Of a DNA stretch of 64,000 bases, positions 44,601-54,205 are shown in pieces. The position numbers were made by a program, and so were the translations under genes. Below the pieces are notes generated by a model that saw only the letters and a list, made by a program, of their open reading frames with translations, ran no database searches and was not told the DNA's origin. Numbering within the stretch: position 1 is the stretch's first letter; every line of letters starts with the position of its first letter. This DNA comes from Hallella bergensis DSM 17361 (GTDB lineage Bacteria; Bacteroidota; Bacteroidia; Bacteroidales; Bacteroidaceae), in NCBI RefSeq assembly GCF_000160535.1, contig NZ_GG704781.1, positions 220,154 to 284,153 on the forward strand, read 5' to 3'.

Positions 44601-45572
44601 ATTGTGCACATGCACGGTGGAACCATCAAGGCCGCCAATCGTAGCGACGGGCACTCCGGTGCATGCTTCACGGTCGAGCTGCCCAAAGGCAACAAACATC
44701 TCAAGCCTGAACAAATGGCAGAGACTCGTCCGGATGGACGAGTTACACAGACGCCAGCCTATTCACGCCCCAACAGGAACCTGAAGGTAGCCTTAGTGGA
44801 TGATGATTTGGAGTTGGCACAATACATCAAGAAGGAATTGAGTAATTGGTTCTATATGGACATCTTCCCCAATGGCAGCAAAGCCCTTCAGGCATTACTC
44901 GTTGGCGACTATGATGCTGTGGTGTCTGACATTATCATGCCCGAGATGGATGGAGTCACGTTGTTGAAGAATATCAAAAACAACACCCAGATAAGCGACC
45001 TTCCCGTCATCTTGCTCACGTCAAAGTCTGAGGTGAAAGACAGGCTGAAGGGCATCAAGGAGGGAGCCGATGCATATATCTCCAAGCCGTTCAATATTGA
45101 CGAACTACGTTTGCTCATTGTCAACCACGTCGACAATGTGCGCCGCCTACGCGGCAAGTTCAGTGGCGCGCAAAGTCAGGACGATACGGTGGAGAACATA
45201 GAGGTCCAGGGCAACAACGACCTCTTGATGGATCGTATCATGAAGAGTATCAATGCCAACCTCTCTAATCCTGATTTCAATGTAGAGATGTTGATGGCCG
45301 AGGTTGGCATCAGCAGAACCCAGTTGCATCGCAAGATGAAAGAAATTACCGGCATTTCTGCTGGTGGTTTCATCCGTAATATACGATTGCAACAGGCTGC
45401 ACGGCTCATCAAGGAAAAGAAACAGAATGTCACCCAGATTGCGTATGCGGTAGGCTTCAACTCCCAGACCCACTTCTCGTCGGCATTCAAGAAGCATTTT
45501 GGAATGACTCCTTCGGAATATGCCAACCAGGAAGACACGGGCGAACCAACCCCCGATCAGGTTGATTCTTAG
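41667..45572 (+). CDS. Hybrid two-component system sensor/AraC regulator of xylan use
   Basis: A 1301-residue hybrid regulator (HTCS) in one chain. I chose the ATG at 41667 because it begins a signal peptide (MRYYKCYILMAFLWVGMLSTQA); the longer frame from 41484 does not. Domains: periplasmic Reg_prop beta-propellers (about 20-670, repeated LWIGT/GLVWMAT blades), Y_Y_Y (672-735), TM (750-775), HisKA with His794 in FLINATHDIRSPL, HATPase with NLLSNAFKFTP and DNGPGF, a receiver with Asp1088 in VVSDIIMPEMDG, and AraC helices (about 1190-1290). It would bind xylo-oligosaccharides in the periplasm and activate the downstream xylan genes. Confidence 0.93.
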   Translation: MRYYKCYILMAFLWVGMLSTQARNNYVYSSDRLSSSMIISIFQDHHGFLWVGTEYGLNRFDGYRYINYLHDRKDSTSLVDNTVVSFMNDSQHNLWIGTNRGLVKFNYASNDFRTYHFPHGVKPRVTAMVENDQGDIYIGTSGYYGIYVLRKGKSTIEVAKEFGVRDENFVYYLFQDDKQNLWKCNHLTSFGYYQMRHGKPAGFKAFESSVGPINKFHQLNDGRILIVCLYGILEYNYNTGKLKKADYVLPQLSGNLSIRSSYLDSKGNLYIGIKSLGLMVIPAGKQRAEVVKGSNAQVDLSRSNVVAIFEDRTQNLWIGTYDQGAYIVNEQQTAFKSWEFLSQNYMVSGSTTALVPGDNGDVWCAVRNNGIYHFDGQGNIVGHPNSPVGTNFLYRDRQGDCWISTENVLFSYNPITGTSQRKAKFEGWGIYGIADDGKGNLYVSNFGKGLYIYNKYTGRTVNYNMNQKGRLGHLWNDWIESLIVDRQGLVWMATMNGLSCFNPATGSFRPWGWLSQLEGLHCTHIYESDRHGILVGTDAGLYHFNAKTKRVESFPHSEVMEDKKICAIVEDKKGELWISTSMGIWEYNPKSKKFIAHMNGNGLVTREYTLNAALTTKDGMIGFGTGDGLTVFYPDVVRSSHVEMGDIYLTNFIVGDKYVDFLSNKFEIPYSENSFSMEFSLLNFRNADNTSFEYSMNGGKWISTAEGTNRIFFYRLKPGKYTIRVRAVNNGVVSEKCKVLTVVVNNPWYATWWAYLIYALIIGGIIFMIVLYYMRRKRVEMEESKMRFLINATHDIRSPLTLILGPLKKLKDRLTDPDTLADLDIIDRNAQRLLLLVNQILDRRKIDMKQMHLHCSETDLVELIMGIKSLFQYNATQRDITLRLIHDSHPYMVWIDKNNFDKVVSNLLSNAFKFTPDGGEITITLEEDANSVRMIVQDNGPGFQDEHPDRFFDRFYQGSGTPVSVQPGTGIGLNLCRSIVHMHGGTIKAANRSDGHSGACFTVELPKGNKHLKPEQMAETRPDGRVTQTPAYSRPNRNLKVALVDDDLELAQYIKKELSNWFYMDIFPNGSKALQALLVGDYDAVVSDIIMPEMDGVTLLKNIKNNTQISDLPVILLTSKSEVKDRLKGIKEGADAYISKPFNIDELRLLIVNHVDNVRRLRGKFSGAQSQDDTVENIEVQGNNDLLMDRIMKSINANLSNPDFNVEMLMAEVGISRTQLHRKMKEITGISAGGFIRNIRLQQAARLIKEKKQNVTQIAYAVGFNSQTHFSSAFKKHFGMTPSEYANQEDTGEPTPDQVDS

Positions 45573-45620
45573 GATTTAACTCTGCAACATATTACCAATC
45601 CTATACTGAACCATGTAACA

Positions 45621-48185
45621 ATGAATCGTAAAAAAATCCTTTTCTTTTTATTATGGATTTGCATTTTGCCTATGAAGGCACAGCAATTTCCCTACCAAAA
45701 CACCGATCTATCGCCCAAGGAGCGTGCTGCTGACCTCTGCTCACGCCTCACTCTGGAGGAAAAAAGCAAGATCATGCAAAACGGATCACCTGCCATTCCA
45801 CGCTTAGGCATACCCCAGTTTGAATGGTGGAGCGAAGCGTTGCATGGCATTGGGCGCAATGGCTTTGCAACTGTTTTCCCCATTACCATGGGCATGGCAT
45901 CGTCTTGGGACGATGCATTGCTGCAGAAAGTGTTTGATGCTGTGAGCGACGAGGGTAGGGTCAAAGCTCAACAAGCCAAACGTTCCGGAACAATTAAACG
46001 TTATCAAGGACTTTCTTTTTGGACACCAAACATCAATATCTTCCGTGACCCACGTTGGGGGCGCGGACAGGAAACCTATGGCGAGGACCCTTATCTCACT
46101 TCGCGCATGGGTTTGGCTGTGGTGCGTGGCCTGCAAGGACCATCAGACAGTAAATATCGCAAACTGCTCGCATGTGCCAAACATTTTGCCGTGCACAGCG
46201 GCCCTGAATGGAACCGCCACACGTTCAATGTGGAGGACTTGCCCGAGCGCGACCTTTGGGAAACCTATCTCCCGGCATTCAAAGCCTTGGTGCAGCAAGG
46301 CGATGTCGCCGAGGTGATGTGTGCCTATCAGCGCATTGATGGCCAGCCCTGCTGTGGCAACAACCGTTTCCTAAAGAGCATTCTGCGCAACGAATGGAAC
46401 TATCAGGGCATGGTGGTTAGCGACTGCTGGGCCGTTCCCGATTTTTGGAAGAAAGGTCATCACGAGGTATCGCCCGATGCAACCCATGCTTCTGCCAAGG
46501 CAGTGCTGTCAGGAACCGACGTAGAGTGCGGCAGCGATTATAGCAATCTCCCGGAAGCAGTCCGAGCAGGTATCATCAAGGAGGCCGATGTAGACGTGAG
46601 CGTGAGACGGCTCTTGGAGGCCAGGTTTGCATTGGGCGACTTCGACCCGGATGAACTGGTGCCCTGGACAAAGATATCTGAAAGCGTGGTTGCCTCCAAG
46701 GCTCACAAGCAGTTAGCTCTTGACATGGCCCGCAAGAGCATGGTGTTGCTGCAAAACAACGACATCCTGCCGCTGAAGAGGAGTGGACAGAAAATTGTGG
46801 TGGTGGGAGCCAATGCCATTGATTCCACAATGATGTGGGGCAACTATAGTGGCTATCCCACGCAAACCGTCACCATATTGCAGGGTTTGCAGACCAAGTC
46901 GGACCAAGTAACATTTATTCCCGGCTGTGGCCTTACGCGCAACGAACTTCGCGAGAGCAGATACAATGAGATTTCACACAACGGCCAACCGGGCATGCAA
47001 GCCACTTATTGGAATAATGAGAACATGATCGGCACACCAGCAGCGCAGATGGTGCATCGCGAACCTATCAACCAAAGTAACGGTGGTGCCACGGTTTTTG
47101 CCCCCGGCGTAAACCTTAACCATTTCTCTGCCCGCTATGAGGGTACATTCAGCCCCACGCGCACAGAGACACTCCATCTTAATGTCTCGGCCGACGATAA
47201 GGTGCGAGTCATCGTCAATGGCGACACCCTGATCAATAATTGGACGAGTAGGGAGCGTATAGACGTGATGAACAAGGAGCTTGACGTGAAGGCAGGACAG
47301 CAGTACAAGGTTCAGATAGACTATGTGCAGGTCACCTCGCTGGCCATGATCAAGTTTGACATCACCCACACGGGTTTATCCACACCCCAGGATATTGTTC
47401 GTAAGACGGCCGGAGCTGACGTTGTGATCTTTGTCGGAGGCATATCGCCCAGACTTGAGGGCGAAGAAATGGAAGTGTCCGACCCGGGTTTCAAGGGAGG
47501 CGATCGCACCACTATCGAGCTGCCACAGGCACAGCGCGAGGTGATCAAGGCGCTCAGCGAAGCCGGACGACGCATCGTGTTCGTCAACTGCTCGGGCAGT
47601 GCCATAGCCCTGACTCCCGAGAGCCAGCGCGTGGATGCCATTCTGCAGGCTTGGTATCCCGGAGAACAGGGAGGCACAGCAGTGGCCGATGTTCTTTTTG
47701 GCGATTACAACCCCTCGGGCAAGCTCCCTGTCACATTCTACAAGAACGATGCTCAGCTTCCCGACTTCCTCGACTACCGCATGGCAGGCAGAACCTATCG
47801 TTATTTCAAGGAAACTCCGCTTTTCCCCTTTGGGTATGGTCTGAGCTACACCCAGTTCACGATTGGTCAGCCCCGTTACATTAACAATCAAGTGCAAGTC
47901 AGCGTGTCGAATACTGGGAAACGAGACGGAGACGAGGTGGTGCAGGTTTACATCCGACGTACTGACGACGCGGCAGGACCCATCAAAACCCTGAGGGGCT
48001 TTCAAAGAGTGTCGCTCAAGGTGGGCGAAACCAAGCAGGTGTCTGTCAGCTTGCCCCGTGAAAGCTTCGAGTGGTGGGATGCTTCTTCTAACACCATGCG
48101 TGTCATACCCGGCAATTATGAAGTGATGGTGGGTAGTTCGAGCATGGCCAAGAATTTGAAAACCATAATGGTTAATCTCAAGTAA
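45621..48185 (+). CDS. Glycoside hydrolase family 3 beta-xylosidase/beta-glucosidase with PA14 insert
   Basis: An 854-residue exported enzyme (signal ends PMKAQ). GH3 N-terminal barrel with WSEALHGIGR, KHFAVHSGPEWNRH, and the nucleophile Asp268 in MVVSDCWAV. The C-terminal sandwich holds a PA14-like insert (about 453-590, MQATYWNNENMIG...YEGTFSPTRTETLHL), and an Fn3-like end (about 750-854). The likely role is release of xylose from xylo-oligosaccharides, as for Xyl3 enzymes of Prevotella; beta-glucosidase activity is possible. It follows the HTCS gene by 48 bp and is closed by a terminator. Confidence 0.9.
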   Translation: MNRKKILFFLLWICILPMKAQQFPYQNTDLSPKERAADLCSRLTLEEKSKIMQNGSPAIPRLGIPQFEWWSEALHGIGRNGFATVFPITMGMASSWDDALLQKVFDAVSDEGRVKAQQAKRSGTIKRYQGLSFWTPNINIFRDPRWGRGQETYGEDPYLTSRMGLAVVRGLQGPSDSKYRKLLACAKHFAVHSGPEWNRHTFNVEDLPERDLWETYLPAFKALVQQGDVAEVMCAYQRIDGQPCCGNNRFLKSILRNEWNYQGMVVSDCWAVPDFWKKGHHEVSPDATHASAKAVLSGTDVECGSDYSNLPEAVRAGIIKEADVDVSVRRLLEARFALGDFDPDELVPWTKISESVVASKAHKQLALDMARKSMVLLQNNDILPLKRSGQKIVVVGANAIDSTMMWGNYSGYPTQTVTILQGLQTKSDQVTFIPGCGLTRNELRESRYNEISHNGQPGMQATYWNNENMIGTPAAQMVHREPINQSNGGATVFAPGVNLNHFSARYEGTFSPTRTETLHLNVSADDKVRVIVNGDTLINNWTSRERIDVMNKELDVKAGQQYKVQIDYVQVTSLAMIKFDITHTGLSTPQDIVRKTAGADVVIFVGGISPRLEGEEMEVSDPGFKGGDRTTIELPQAQREVIKALSEAGRRIVFVNCSGSAIALTPESQRVDAILQAWYPGEQGGTAVADVLFGDYNPSGKLPVTFYKNDAQLPDFLDYRMAGRTYRYFKETPLFPFGYGLSYTQFTIGQPRYINNQVQVSVSNTGKRDGDEVVQVYIRRTDDAAGPIKTLRGFQRVSLKVGETKQVSVSLPRESFEWWDASSNTMRVIPGNYEVMVGSSSMAKNLKTIMVNLK

Positions 48186-48208
48186 AACACGCTCAGTGTG
48201 GTTAAATC

Positions 48209-48253
48209 CGCTGTGTGAAACCGTTGATATTATGGTTTTACACAGCGTTTTTT
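48209..48253 (+). terminator. Strong terminator after the GH3 gene
   Basis: CGCTGTGTGAAACC (48209-48222) pairs with GGTTTTACACAGCG (48234-48247), followed by TTTTTT. It separates the HTCS-GH3 unit from the xus operon. Confidence 0.85.
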
Positions 48254-48865
48254 GTGTCCGCCTTCTACGATGAAATTCTCGGCGCGAGTAAGTGGTGTTG
48301 AATTTCAGCATACAATAGTATTTGAAAAAAGCGTACAAAAGGTCGCTCAGAATTAGCGTATTTGCAAACAAGAGGTGCCGTGGTCTCAAATACGCGCATT
48401 TTTCGGGTTTTCTTTAATATGTTGTTATTCATCGATTTGTGTCATATTTCTTTCTTTTGTGTCTTCATGAGTTTTTATTTCACCTTGCGTTTAGGGCTTA
48501 ATCATGGTGCGTTTGAGCCTTCGACGCAGCATGATTCCTGCCGTAACGTCATGCCTTGAGGGTCGAATCGCAGTGCCAAAGGATAGCAACCGTGGCGCGA
48601 GCACAAAAAGAAGCTGTTGGAAATGACAAGTCTGACGGTCATTTTTCATTTTATTTTTCCAGAGTAGCAGACGGTTAGACCCCAGATTTCAAGCTTGTTT
48701 TTTTACAAAATCCATTCCTCGGATGAATGTATAGTGTCGAAACATGTACGTTTTTGTTGATGAACGTTATCATTGCGGAATGCCCATAAACAGTGGGGTG
48801 GAACAAGCGGTGGAACATTTTTGAACGTTTGTGAAATATATCTGTAATATTTAGGTGGAGGATAA
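48254..48865. other. Long non-coding region upstream of the xus promoter
   Basis: About 610 bp with no gene I can support. A hairpin AAATGAC/GGTCATTTT lies near 48622-48648, and GTTTGAGCCTTCGACGCAGC...GGGTCGAATCGC is a diffuse imperfect inverted region near 48507-48573. It could hold activator sites for the HTCS regulator. Confidence 0.4.
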
Positions 48866-48897
48866 TTTCCAACCCTGCCATTTACTTCGTATATTTG
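48866..48897 (+). promoter_or_regulatory. Promoter of the xus operon
   Basis: TTTC (48866-48869), 20 bp, TATATTTG (48890-48897): a near-perfect Bacteroidetes promoter. The 5' untranslated leader before the xusA ATG would be about 155 nt, long for this kind of gene. Confidence 0.7.
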
Positions 48898-49060
48898 CAA
48901 CGAGAAACCTAATATTCATTTCTAACGAAACAAAAAACGATGACCACATGGAATAAAACTTAGTCTGCAATTTTGCAGCACACATATGATTATATATCAA
49001 TCTTAATAAACCAACCTTAGGAATAATAAGACCAAATGTTTAATTTACTTACCTTAAAAC

Positions 49061-52000
49061 ATGAAAAGGAATAAAGACAAACTATTGCAGTTTCTTTTGA
49101 TTAATGTGTTCCTGTTTTGTATCGGCCTGACTAATGCCGTGGCACAGAACACGATGATTAAGGGAAACGTGAGTGACGAATTGGGCGAACCTCTGATAGG
49201 AGTAACCGTTATGGTTAAAGGCAATGAAAAACTTGCTACCATTACCGACTTTGACGGTAATTTCAAACTTTCGGTTCCCCACGCCCGACAAGCTACACTT
49301 GTTGTATCATATATAGGTATGGTAACTCAGGAAGTAGCCTTAGGCTCAAAGACCGAGCTGAAGATTGTGTTAAGAGAAGAAGCCAATATCTTGCAGGAGA
49401 CTGTGATTGTGGGCTACGGACAGCAGAAGAAAGCCAGTGTTGTGGGTGCCATCACCCAAGCCGACAGCAAGGTGCTCGAGCGTGCGGCAGGTATTACAGA
49501 TGTCGGCGCTGCCCTGACGGGTAATCTGCCAGGCGTAATAACCATGGCCAGTTCGGGCTTGCCCGGTGAGGAAGAGCCGCAGATTGTCATCCGCGGTTCA
49601 AGTTCGTGGAACAACAGTTCTCCGCTCGTACTGGTAGATGGTATAGAGCGACCGATGAGTTCCGTGGACATTTCCTCGGTACAAAACATTTCGGTGTTGA
49701 AGGATGCTTCGGCTACGGCTGTTTATGGTGTGAAGGGAGCCAACGGCGTTATCCTTGTCACGACGAAGCGTGGTAACGAGGGCAGAGCCCGCATCAATGC
49801 CACTTTCAACTCTATTGTCAAGGTTCCATCGAAGCTTCCCAACAAATACGATGCATACGATGCCTTGATGATGAGAAACAGGGCCATAGAGCATGAGCTG
49901 AACCTAAGCCCCGAGTCGTGGGCTGATATCCGCTCACAGGAATTCATAGACAACTATCGCAACCAAACCTCCTTGGAACAGCGTGAGCGCTATCCTAACG
50001 TAGACTGGCAGGACGCCTTGTTTAAGAAATCCGTCATGTCTTACAATGCCAACTTGAATGTAAGTGGTGGCACAAAATTCGTGAAATACTTTGCGTCGGT
50101 CGATTTTGCCAATGAAGGCGACCTTTTCCGCGTTTACGATAATAACCGTGGTTACAACTCCGGTTACGGCTACAACCGCATCAACGTTCGCAGCAACCTT
50201 GACTTTCAAATCACCAAGACCACAACCCTGAAAGTAAATGTGGCTGGTTCGAATGGTCAGCAGAAGGCTCCGTACAACAACTCGGAACATAACAGTACAT
50301 CCGACTGGGCAGTGGCACAGCAGTGGGCCGGTGCCTACAACATTGCACCCGACGTATTTCTTCCCACCTACAGCGACGGATCGTGGGGTTTCTATCCCTC
50401 GGGCACCAATGTGACCAACTCGGCACAGGAGATGTCGCTTGGCGGTACCATGAAGAACACGACGACCCGTATCAACACCGACTTCTCGCTCGACCAGAAG
50501 CTCGACTTTATCACCAAGGGATTGAACTTCCATGGCATGATATCGTGGGATAATGTCTTTGTGGAGTGGAAACGCGGTATCAACGACCTCTTCAATGATG
50601 CTCAGCGGAAATGGATTGACCCGCTGACGGGTGAAGTAACCTACAAGCAGGCTTATGAGAACAATAACCATTTCGACTTTCAACAACCCGTCAATTGGAC
50701 CATACAAGGTGGAGAGGTGCAAAACTGGCGCACGCAGCGACATCTTAACTATCAGTTGCAAATGAACTGGGCACGAACATTCGGTGTTCATGACCTTACT
50801 GCCATGGGACTGTTCAGCCGTCAGGAAACGGCTTGGGGAAGCATGGTGCCTAACTATCGCGAGGACTGGGCATTTCGTACGACCTATAATTATGCACAGA
50901 AATATTTTATAGAATATAACGGTGCCTACAATGGTTCTGAGAAATTCAGCAAGGACAATCGTTTTGCTTTCTTCAACTCTGGCGCACTCGGCTGGATGGT
51001 GACAGAGGAAAAGTTTATGAAAAATGTGAAGTTCCTCGACATGTTGAAGCTTCGTGTTTCATATGGTGAGATTGGAGACGACAACGTGCCTTCGCGCTGG
51101 CTCTACATGAATCAGTGGGCATACGGTGGTAATGCATCGTTGGATGTCAACCATGGCTCAAGTCCCTACACTTGGTATCGAGAGGCTTCGGTAGGTAATC
51201 CGGATGTTCATTGGGAGAAGGTGAGAAAACTCAACATCGGTGCTGATTACTCATTCTTCGATGGACTCTTCGTGGGAAGTGTGGATGTTTTCCGCGACAA
51301 GCGTACCGACATTCTTGTTGGTGGAGGCGACCGGTCGGTGCCTTCTTATTTCGGACAGAGTGCTGTTACGGCTAACCTCGGAGAGGTGAAGACCCGCGGT
51401 TACGAGTTGGCATTGCGTGTCAACAAGGTATTTCCTACCGGTCTGCGAGTTTGGGGTGATATGAACATGACCCATGCTGAAAACGAGATTATCGTGAAGG
51501 ATGACCAACCCTTGCTCCCTGCTTACAGAAAAGCTGCCGGATATGCCATCGGGCAGACACATGCCTATATCGACAGGGGCTATATGAATAGTTATGACGA
51601 GATTTATGCCAGTCCGAGATTCGACTCCAACAATGAGATGAAATTGCCGGGCGACAAATATATCGTCGACTTCAACGGTGACGGCGTAGTGGATGTCAAT
51701 GACCAGGCCCCATACGGCTATTCCGGATCACCACAAAACACGTACAGTGTTACCGTGGGTACAGAGTGGAAAGGACTTAGCTTCTTTGTACAGTTCTATG
51801 GTGTAACCAACGTTACCCGTGAGGTGACGCTGACCAACTTTGGCGGAAAGATGAACACTGTCTTCGACCAAGGATCTTGGTGGTCACCTGACAACATGAA
51901 TGCTGACGTGTCTCCTTCGCGCTGGATTTCACAGCAAGCGAACTATGCCAGTGGCACGCGCTATTTGTATGACGGTTCTTACGTGCGCTTGAAAAACATT

Positions 52001-52198
52001 GAGTTGGCCTACAACTTCACACAGAAGTGGGTGAAGACCATTGGGCTTTCAAATCTCAGACTGTATGTCAGTGGCAATAACCTATGGGTATGGTCGCGCA
52101 TGCCGGACGACCGCGAGTCTAACTTTGCCGGTGCGGGCGGACAGGGTGCCTATCCTACGGTGAAACGTATTAACTTTGGATTACGCGTAGGCTTCTAA
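49061..52198 (+). CDS. xusA: SusC-like TonB-dependent receptor of the xylan system
   Basis: A 1045-residue outer-membrane transporter. After the signal (ends NAVAQ) it has a CarboxypepD_reg-like domain (about 32-110, IKGNVSDELGEPLIGVTV), a TonB-box/plug start (ETVIVGYGQQKKASVVGAI), the plug with VLVDGIERPMSSVD and KDASATAVYGVKGANGVILVTTKRG, then the barrel ending INFGLRVGF. It imports xylo-oligosaccharides with its SusD partner. First gene of the xus operon; 10 bp before xusB. The name is by analogy with the Prevotella bryantii cluster. Confidence 0.92.
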   Translation: MKRNKDKLLQFLLINVFLFCIGLTNAVAQNTMIKGNVSDELGEPLIGVTVMVKGNEKLATITDFDGNFKLSVPHARQATLVVSYIGMVTQEVALGSKTELKIVLREEANILQETVIVGYGQQKKASVVGAITQADSKVLERAAGITDVGAALTGNLPGVITMASSGLPGEEEPQIVIRGSSSWNNSSPLVLVDGIERPMSSVDISSVQNISVLKDASATAVYGVKGANGVILVTTKRGNEGRARINATFNSIVKVPSKLPNKYDAYDALMMRNRAIEHELNLSPESWADIRSQEFIDNYRNQTSLEQRERYPNVDWQDALFKKSVMSYNANLNVSGGTKFVKYFASVDFANEGDLFRVYDNNRGYNSGYGYNRINVRSNLDFQITKTTTLKVNVAGSNGQQKAPYNNSEHNSTSDWAVAQQWAGAYNIAPDVFLPTYSDGSWGFYPSGTNVTNSAQEMSLGGTMKNTTTRINTDFSLDQKLDFITKGLNFHGMISWDNVFVEWKRGINDLFNDAQRKWIDPLTGEVTYKQAYENNNHFDFQQPVNWTIQGGEVQNWRTQRHLNYQLQMNWARTFGVHDLTAMGLFSRQETAWGSMVPNYREDWAFRTTYNYAQKYFIEYNGAYNGSEKFSKDNRFAFFNSGALGWMVTEEKFMKNVKFLDMLKLRVSYGEIGDDNVPSRWLYMNQWAYGGNASLDVNHGSSPYTWYREASVGNPDVHWEKVRKLNIGADYSFFDGLFVGSVDVFRDKRTDILVGGGDRSVPSYFGQSAVTANLGEVKTRGYELALRVNKVFPTGLRVWGDMNMTHAENEIIVKDDQPLLPAYRKAAGYAIGQTHAYIDRGYMNSYDEIYASPRFDSNNEMKLPGDKYIVDFNGDGVVDVNDQAPYGYSGSPQNTYSVTVGTEWKGLSFFVQFYGVTNVTREVTLTNFGGKMNTVFDQGSWWSPDNMNADVSPSRWISQQANYASGTRYLYDGSYVRLKNIELAYNFTQKWVKTIGLSNLRLYVSGNNLWVWSRMPDDRESNFAGAGGQGAYPTVKRINFGLRVGF

Positions 52199-52208
52199 CA
52201 AATAAGAT

Positions 52209-54164
52209 ATGATGACAATGAAAAAAATATATGGTATTTTGGCATACAGCGCCATTGCTGTCTGCATATCGGCGGGAATGACCTCTTGCACAGATTATCT
52301 GGACAAAGAGGCCGACTCGACCGTATCAGAAGATGTGTCGTTTGTAAACTTCAATAACTTCCAGGGGTATATTGAGGAAATGTACAACTGTATACCCGAT
52401 AAGGAGAAATGTTATTGGGTTACATCATTCAACTGGGGTGATGACGAAATCATGAACAGCGGTTTGGGCGATAGCCACATGACCCACCAGGTAGACCTCG
52501 GTGCATTCCGCAATTGGTCCACTAATAATCAGAACTGGCTTTACCGCACCCCGGTCAATTCTGACCCCATGAATAAATTCAATCATTCTCTTTGGCGCCA
52601 TGCTTGGTACTGCATACGCAAGGCCAATATGGGGCTTGAAAATCTGGATAAACTCACTGTTGCCAGCCAGGAAGAGAAGAACATCATTGCCGGTCAGCTA
52701 TACTTCTTTCGTGCGTGGTGGTATGAGGAACTGATGCAATGGTTCGGCGGATTTCCCTACCTGAAACACAGTATTGCCGCAACACAAAAGATGGAATATC
52801 CGCGCCTGTCGTTTCAGGAATGTGCGGACAGTTGTGCAGAGGATTTCCGCAAGGCTGCCGACTTGCTGCCGGTTAATTGGGACAAGACGACTGTGGGTCG
52901 CAAAACTCTTGGCAAGAACGATTTGCGTATCAATAAGATCACCGCTCTTGGCTATCTCGGCAAGGTGTTGCTGTGGGCTTCAAGTCCGCTGATGGAACAT
53001 GGTGCGGAACTGGACGGCAAAAAGACATACGATTATAATAAGGAATATGCCCGCAGGTCGGCAGAGGCCTTTGGCGAACTGCTCGCACTCGTGGAAAGCG
53101 GACAGACGCAGTATGCGCTTGCCGAGTTTGACTACAGTGACATTTATAACCATATCAAATCGTCTTCGGCAAAAACCTGCTACTCTGATATATTCTATAC
53201 CACGGGGCAGAACTGGAAGATGCCGGGAAGCACAGAGGCTATTATGCGGGGACCGTCTACCGATTACAATGGTAGTAACTGGAACTTTACCAAGACGTGG
53301 GGTACAAAAATCAACAGTCTTGTGGAACATGACAATGTGATTCATCAGCCCACGGCCAACTATGTGAACTATGCCTATGGTATGGCCAATGGCTTGCCCA
53401 TTACTGATCCGAACTCCGGATTCGACCCGGAACATCCGTTCAAGAACCGTGATCCCCGCTTTTATCACGACATTATCTTTGATGGTTTCAAATATGTGAA
53501 TACTACGATTCCTGCTAGTGACCCCAGTCACAACCAGCAGTATACCGGTTTCTACACGGGTGGTCAGACACGTGATGCAGCCAATGCGAGCCGCACGGGA
53601 TATTACACCCAGAAACTTGTGCCCCATACGGCCAACAAGTTTGACGGAGCGTATAACTGGAGCGGTAGCCTGCACGTTTACTTGCCCTATATGCGGTTGG
53701 CCGACATCTACCTGATGTATGCTGAGGCCTGCGCTGCTTTTGGCGGTGCTTCGGCTAAGTCTACCAACTATGGCAAGACCGCGGAAGACGCCATCAACGT
53801 GCTTCGCGACAGAGTTGGTTCAGGTCATGTGAACGCCTCGTATGTTGCAGACGATCATAAGTTCATGGATGAGGTTCGTCGGGAGCGCGCCGCAGAGCTT
53901 GCGTTTGAAGGTTTCCGTTTCAACGATTTGCAACGCTGGTTGCTTCTCACGGTATATCCTTACAATATCAAGACATCGCAGGAGTTCGACCGTCAGGAGA
54001 ACGAAAGCTTCTTCAAGAATAATGACCCTCGTGATGCCAAGGTTTCCAACTGGAGAGAAAAGAATATTGTAACCAGAGTATTTGGTACCAAGCATTATTG
54101 GTTCCCATTACTCGACAAGGACATTTACCTATACGAAGACTTCCCACAGAATCCCGGTTGGTAA
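52209..54164 (+). CDS. xusB: SusD-like surface glycan-binding lipoprotein
   Basis: A 651-residue lipoprotein (lipobox MTSC; a second ATG at 52218 also fits the signal). The SusD fold is marked by the N-terminal CTDYLDKEADS and the TPR-like helices IIAGQLYFFRAWWYEELMQWFGGFPYL. The C-terminal RAAELAFEGFRFNDLQRW is the usual SusD end motif. It caps the XusA barrel and binds xylan chains. It is somewhat longer than the common 500-600 residues. Confidence 0.92.
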   Translation: MMTMKKIYGILAYSAIAVCISAGMTSCTDYLDKEADSTVSEDVSFVNFNNFQGYIEEMYNCIPDKEKCYWVTSFNWGDDEIMNSGLGDSHMTHQVDLGAFRNWSTNNQNWLYRTPVNSDPMNKFNHSLWRHAWYCIRKANMGLENLDKLTVASQEEKNIIAGQLYFFRAWWYEELMQWFGGFPYLKHSIAATQKMEYPRLSFQECADSCAEDFRKAADLLPVNWDKTTVGRKTLGKNDLRINKITALGYLGKVLLWASSPLMEHGAELDGKKTYDYNKEYARRSAEAFGELLALVESGQTQYALAEFDYSDIYNHIKSSSAKTCYSDIFYTTGQNWKMPGSTEAIMRGPSTDYNGSNWNFTKTWGTKINSLVEHDNVIHQPTANYVNYAYGMANGLPITDPNSGFDPEHPFKNRDPRFYHDIIFDGFKYVNTTIPASDPSHNQQYTGFYTGGQTRDAANASRTGYYTQKLVPHTANKFDGAYNWSGSLHVYLPYMRLADIYLMYAEACAAFGGASAKSTNYGKTAEDAINVLRDRVGSGHVNASYVADDHKFMDEVRRERAAELAFEGFRFNDLQRWLLLTVYPYNIKTSQEFDRQENESFFKNNDPRDAKVSNWREKNIVTRVFGTKHYWFPLLDKDIYLYEDFPQNPGW

Positions 54165-54205
54165 GCTAAGACACAATCACAAATCATAAATAGCATTGAA
54201 TAGAT

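Noticed and set aside
47376-48389. 337-codon open frame opposite the end of the GH3 gene
   Set aside because: Antisense to the GH3 C-terminal domains and runs through a terminator.
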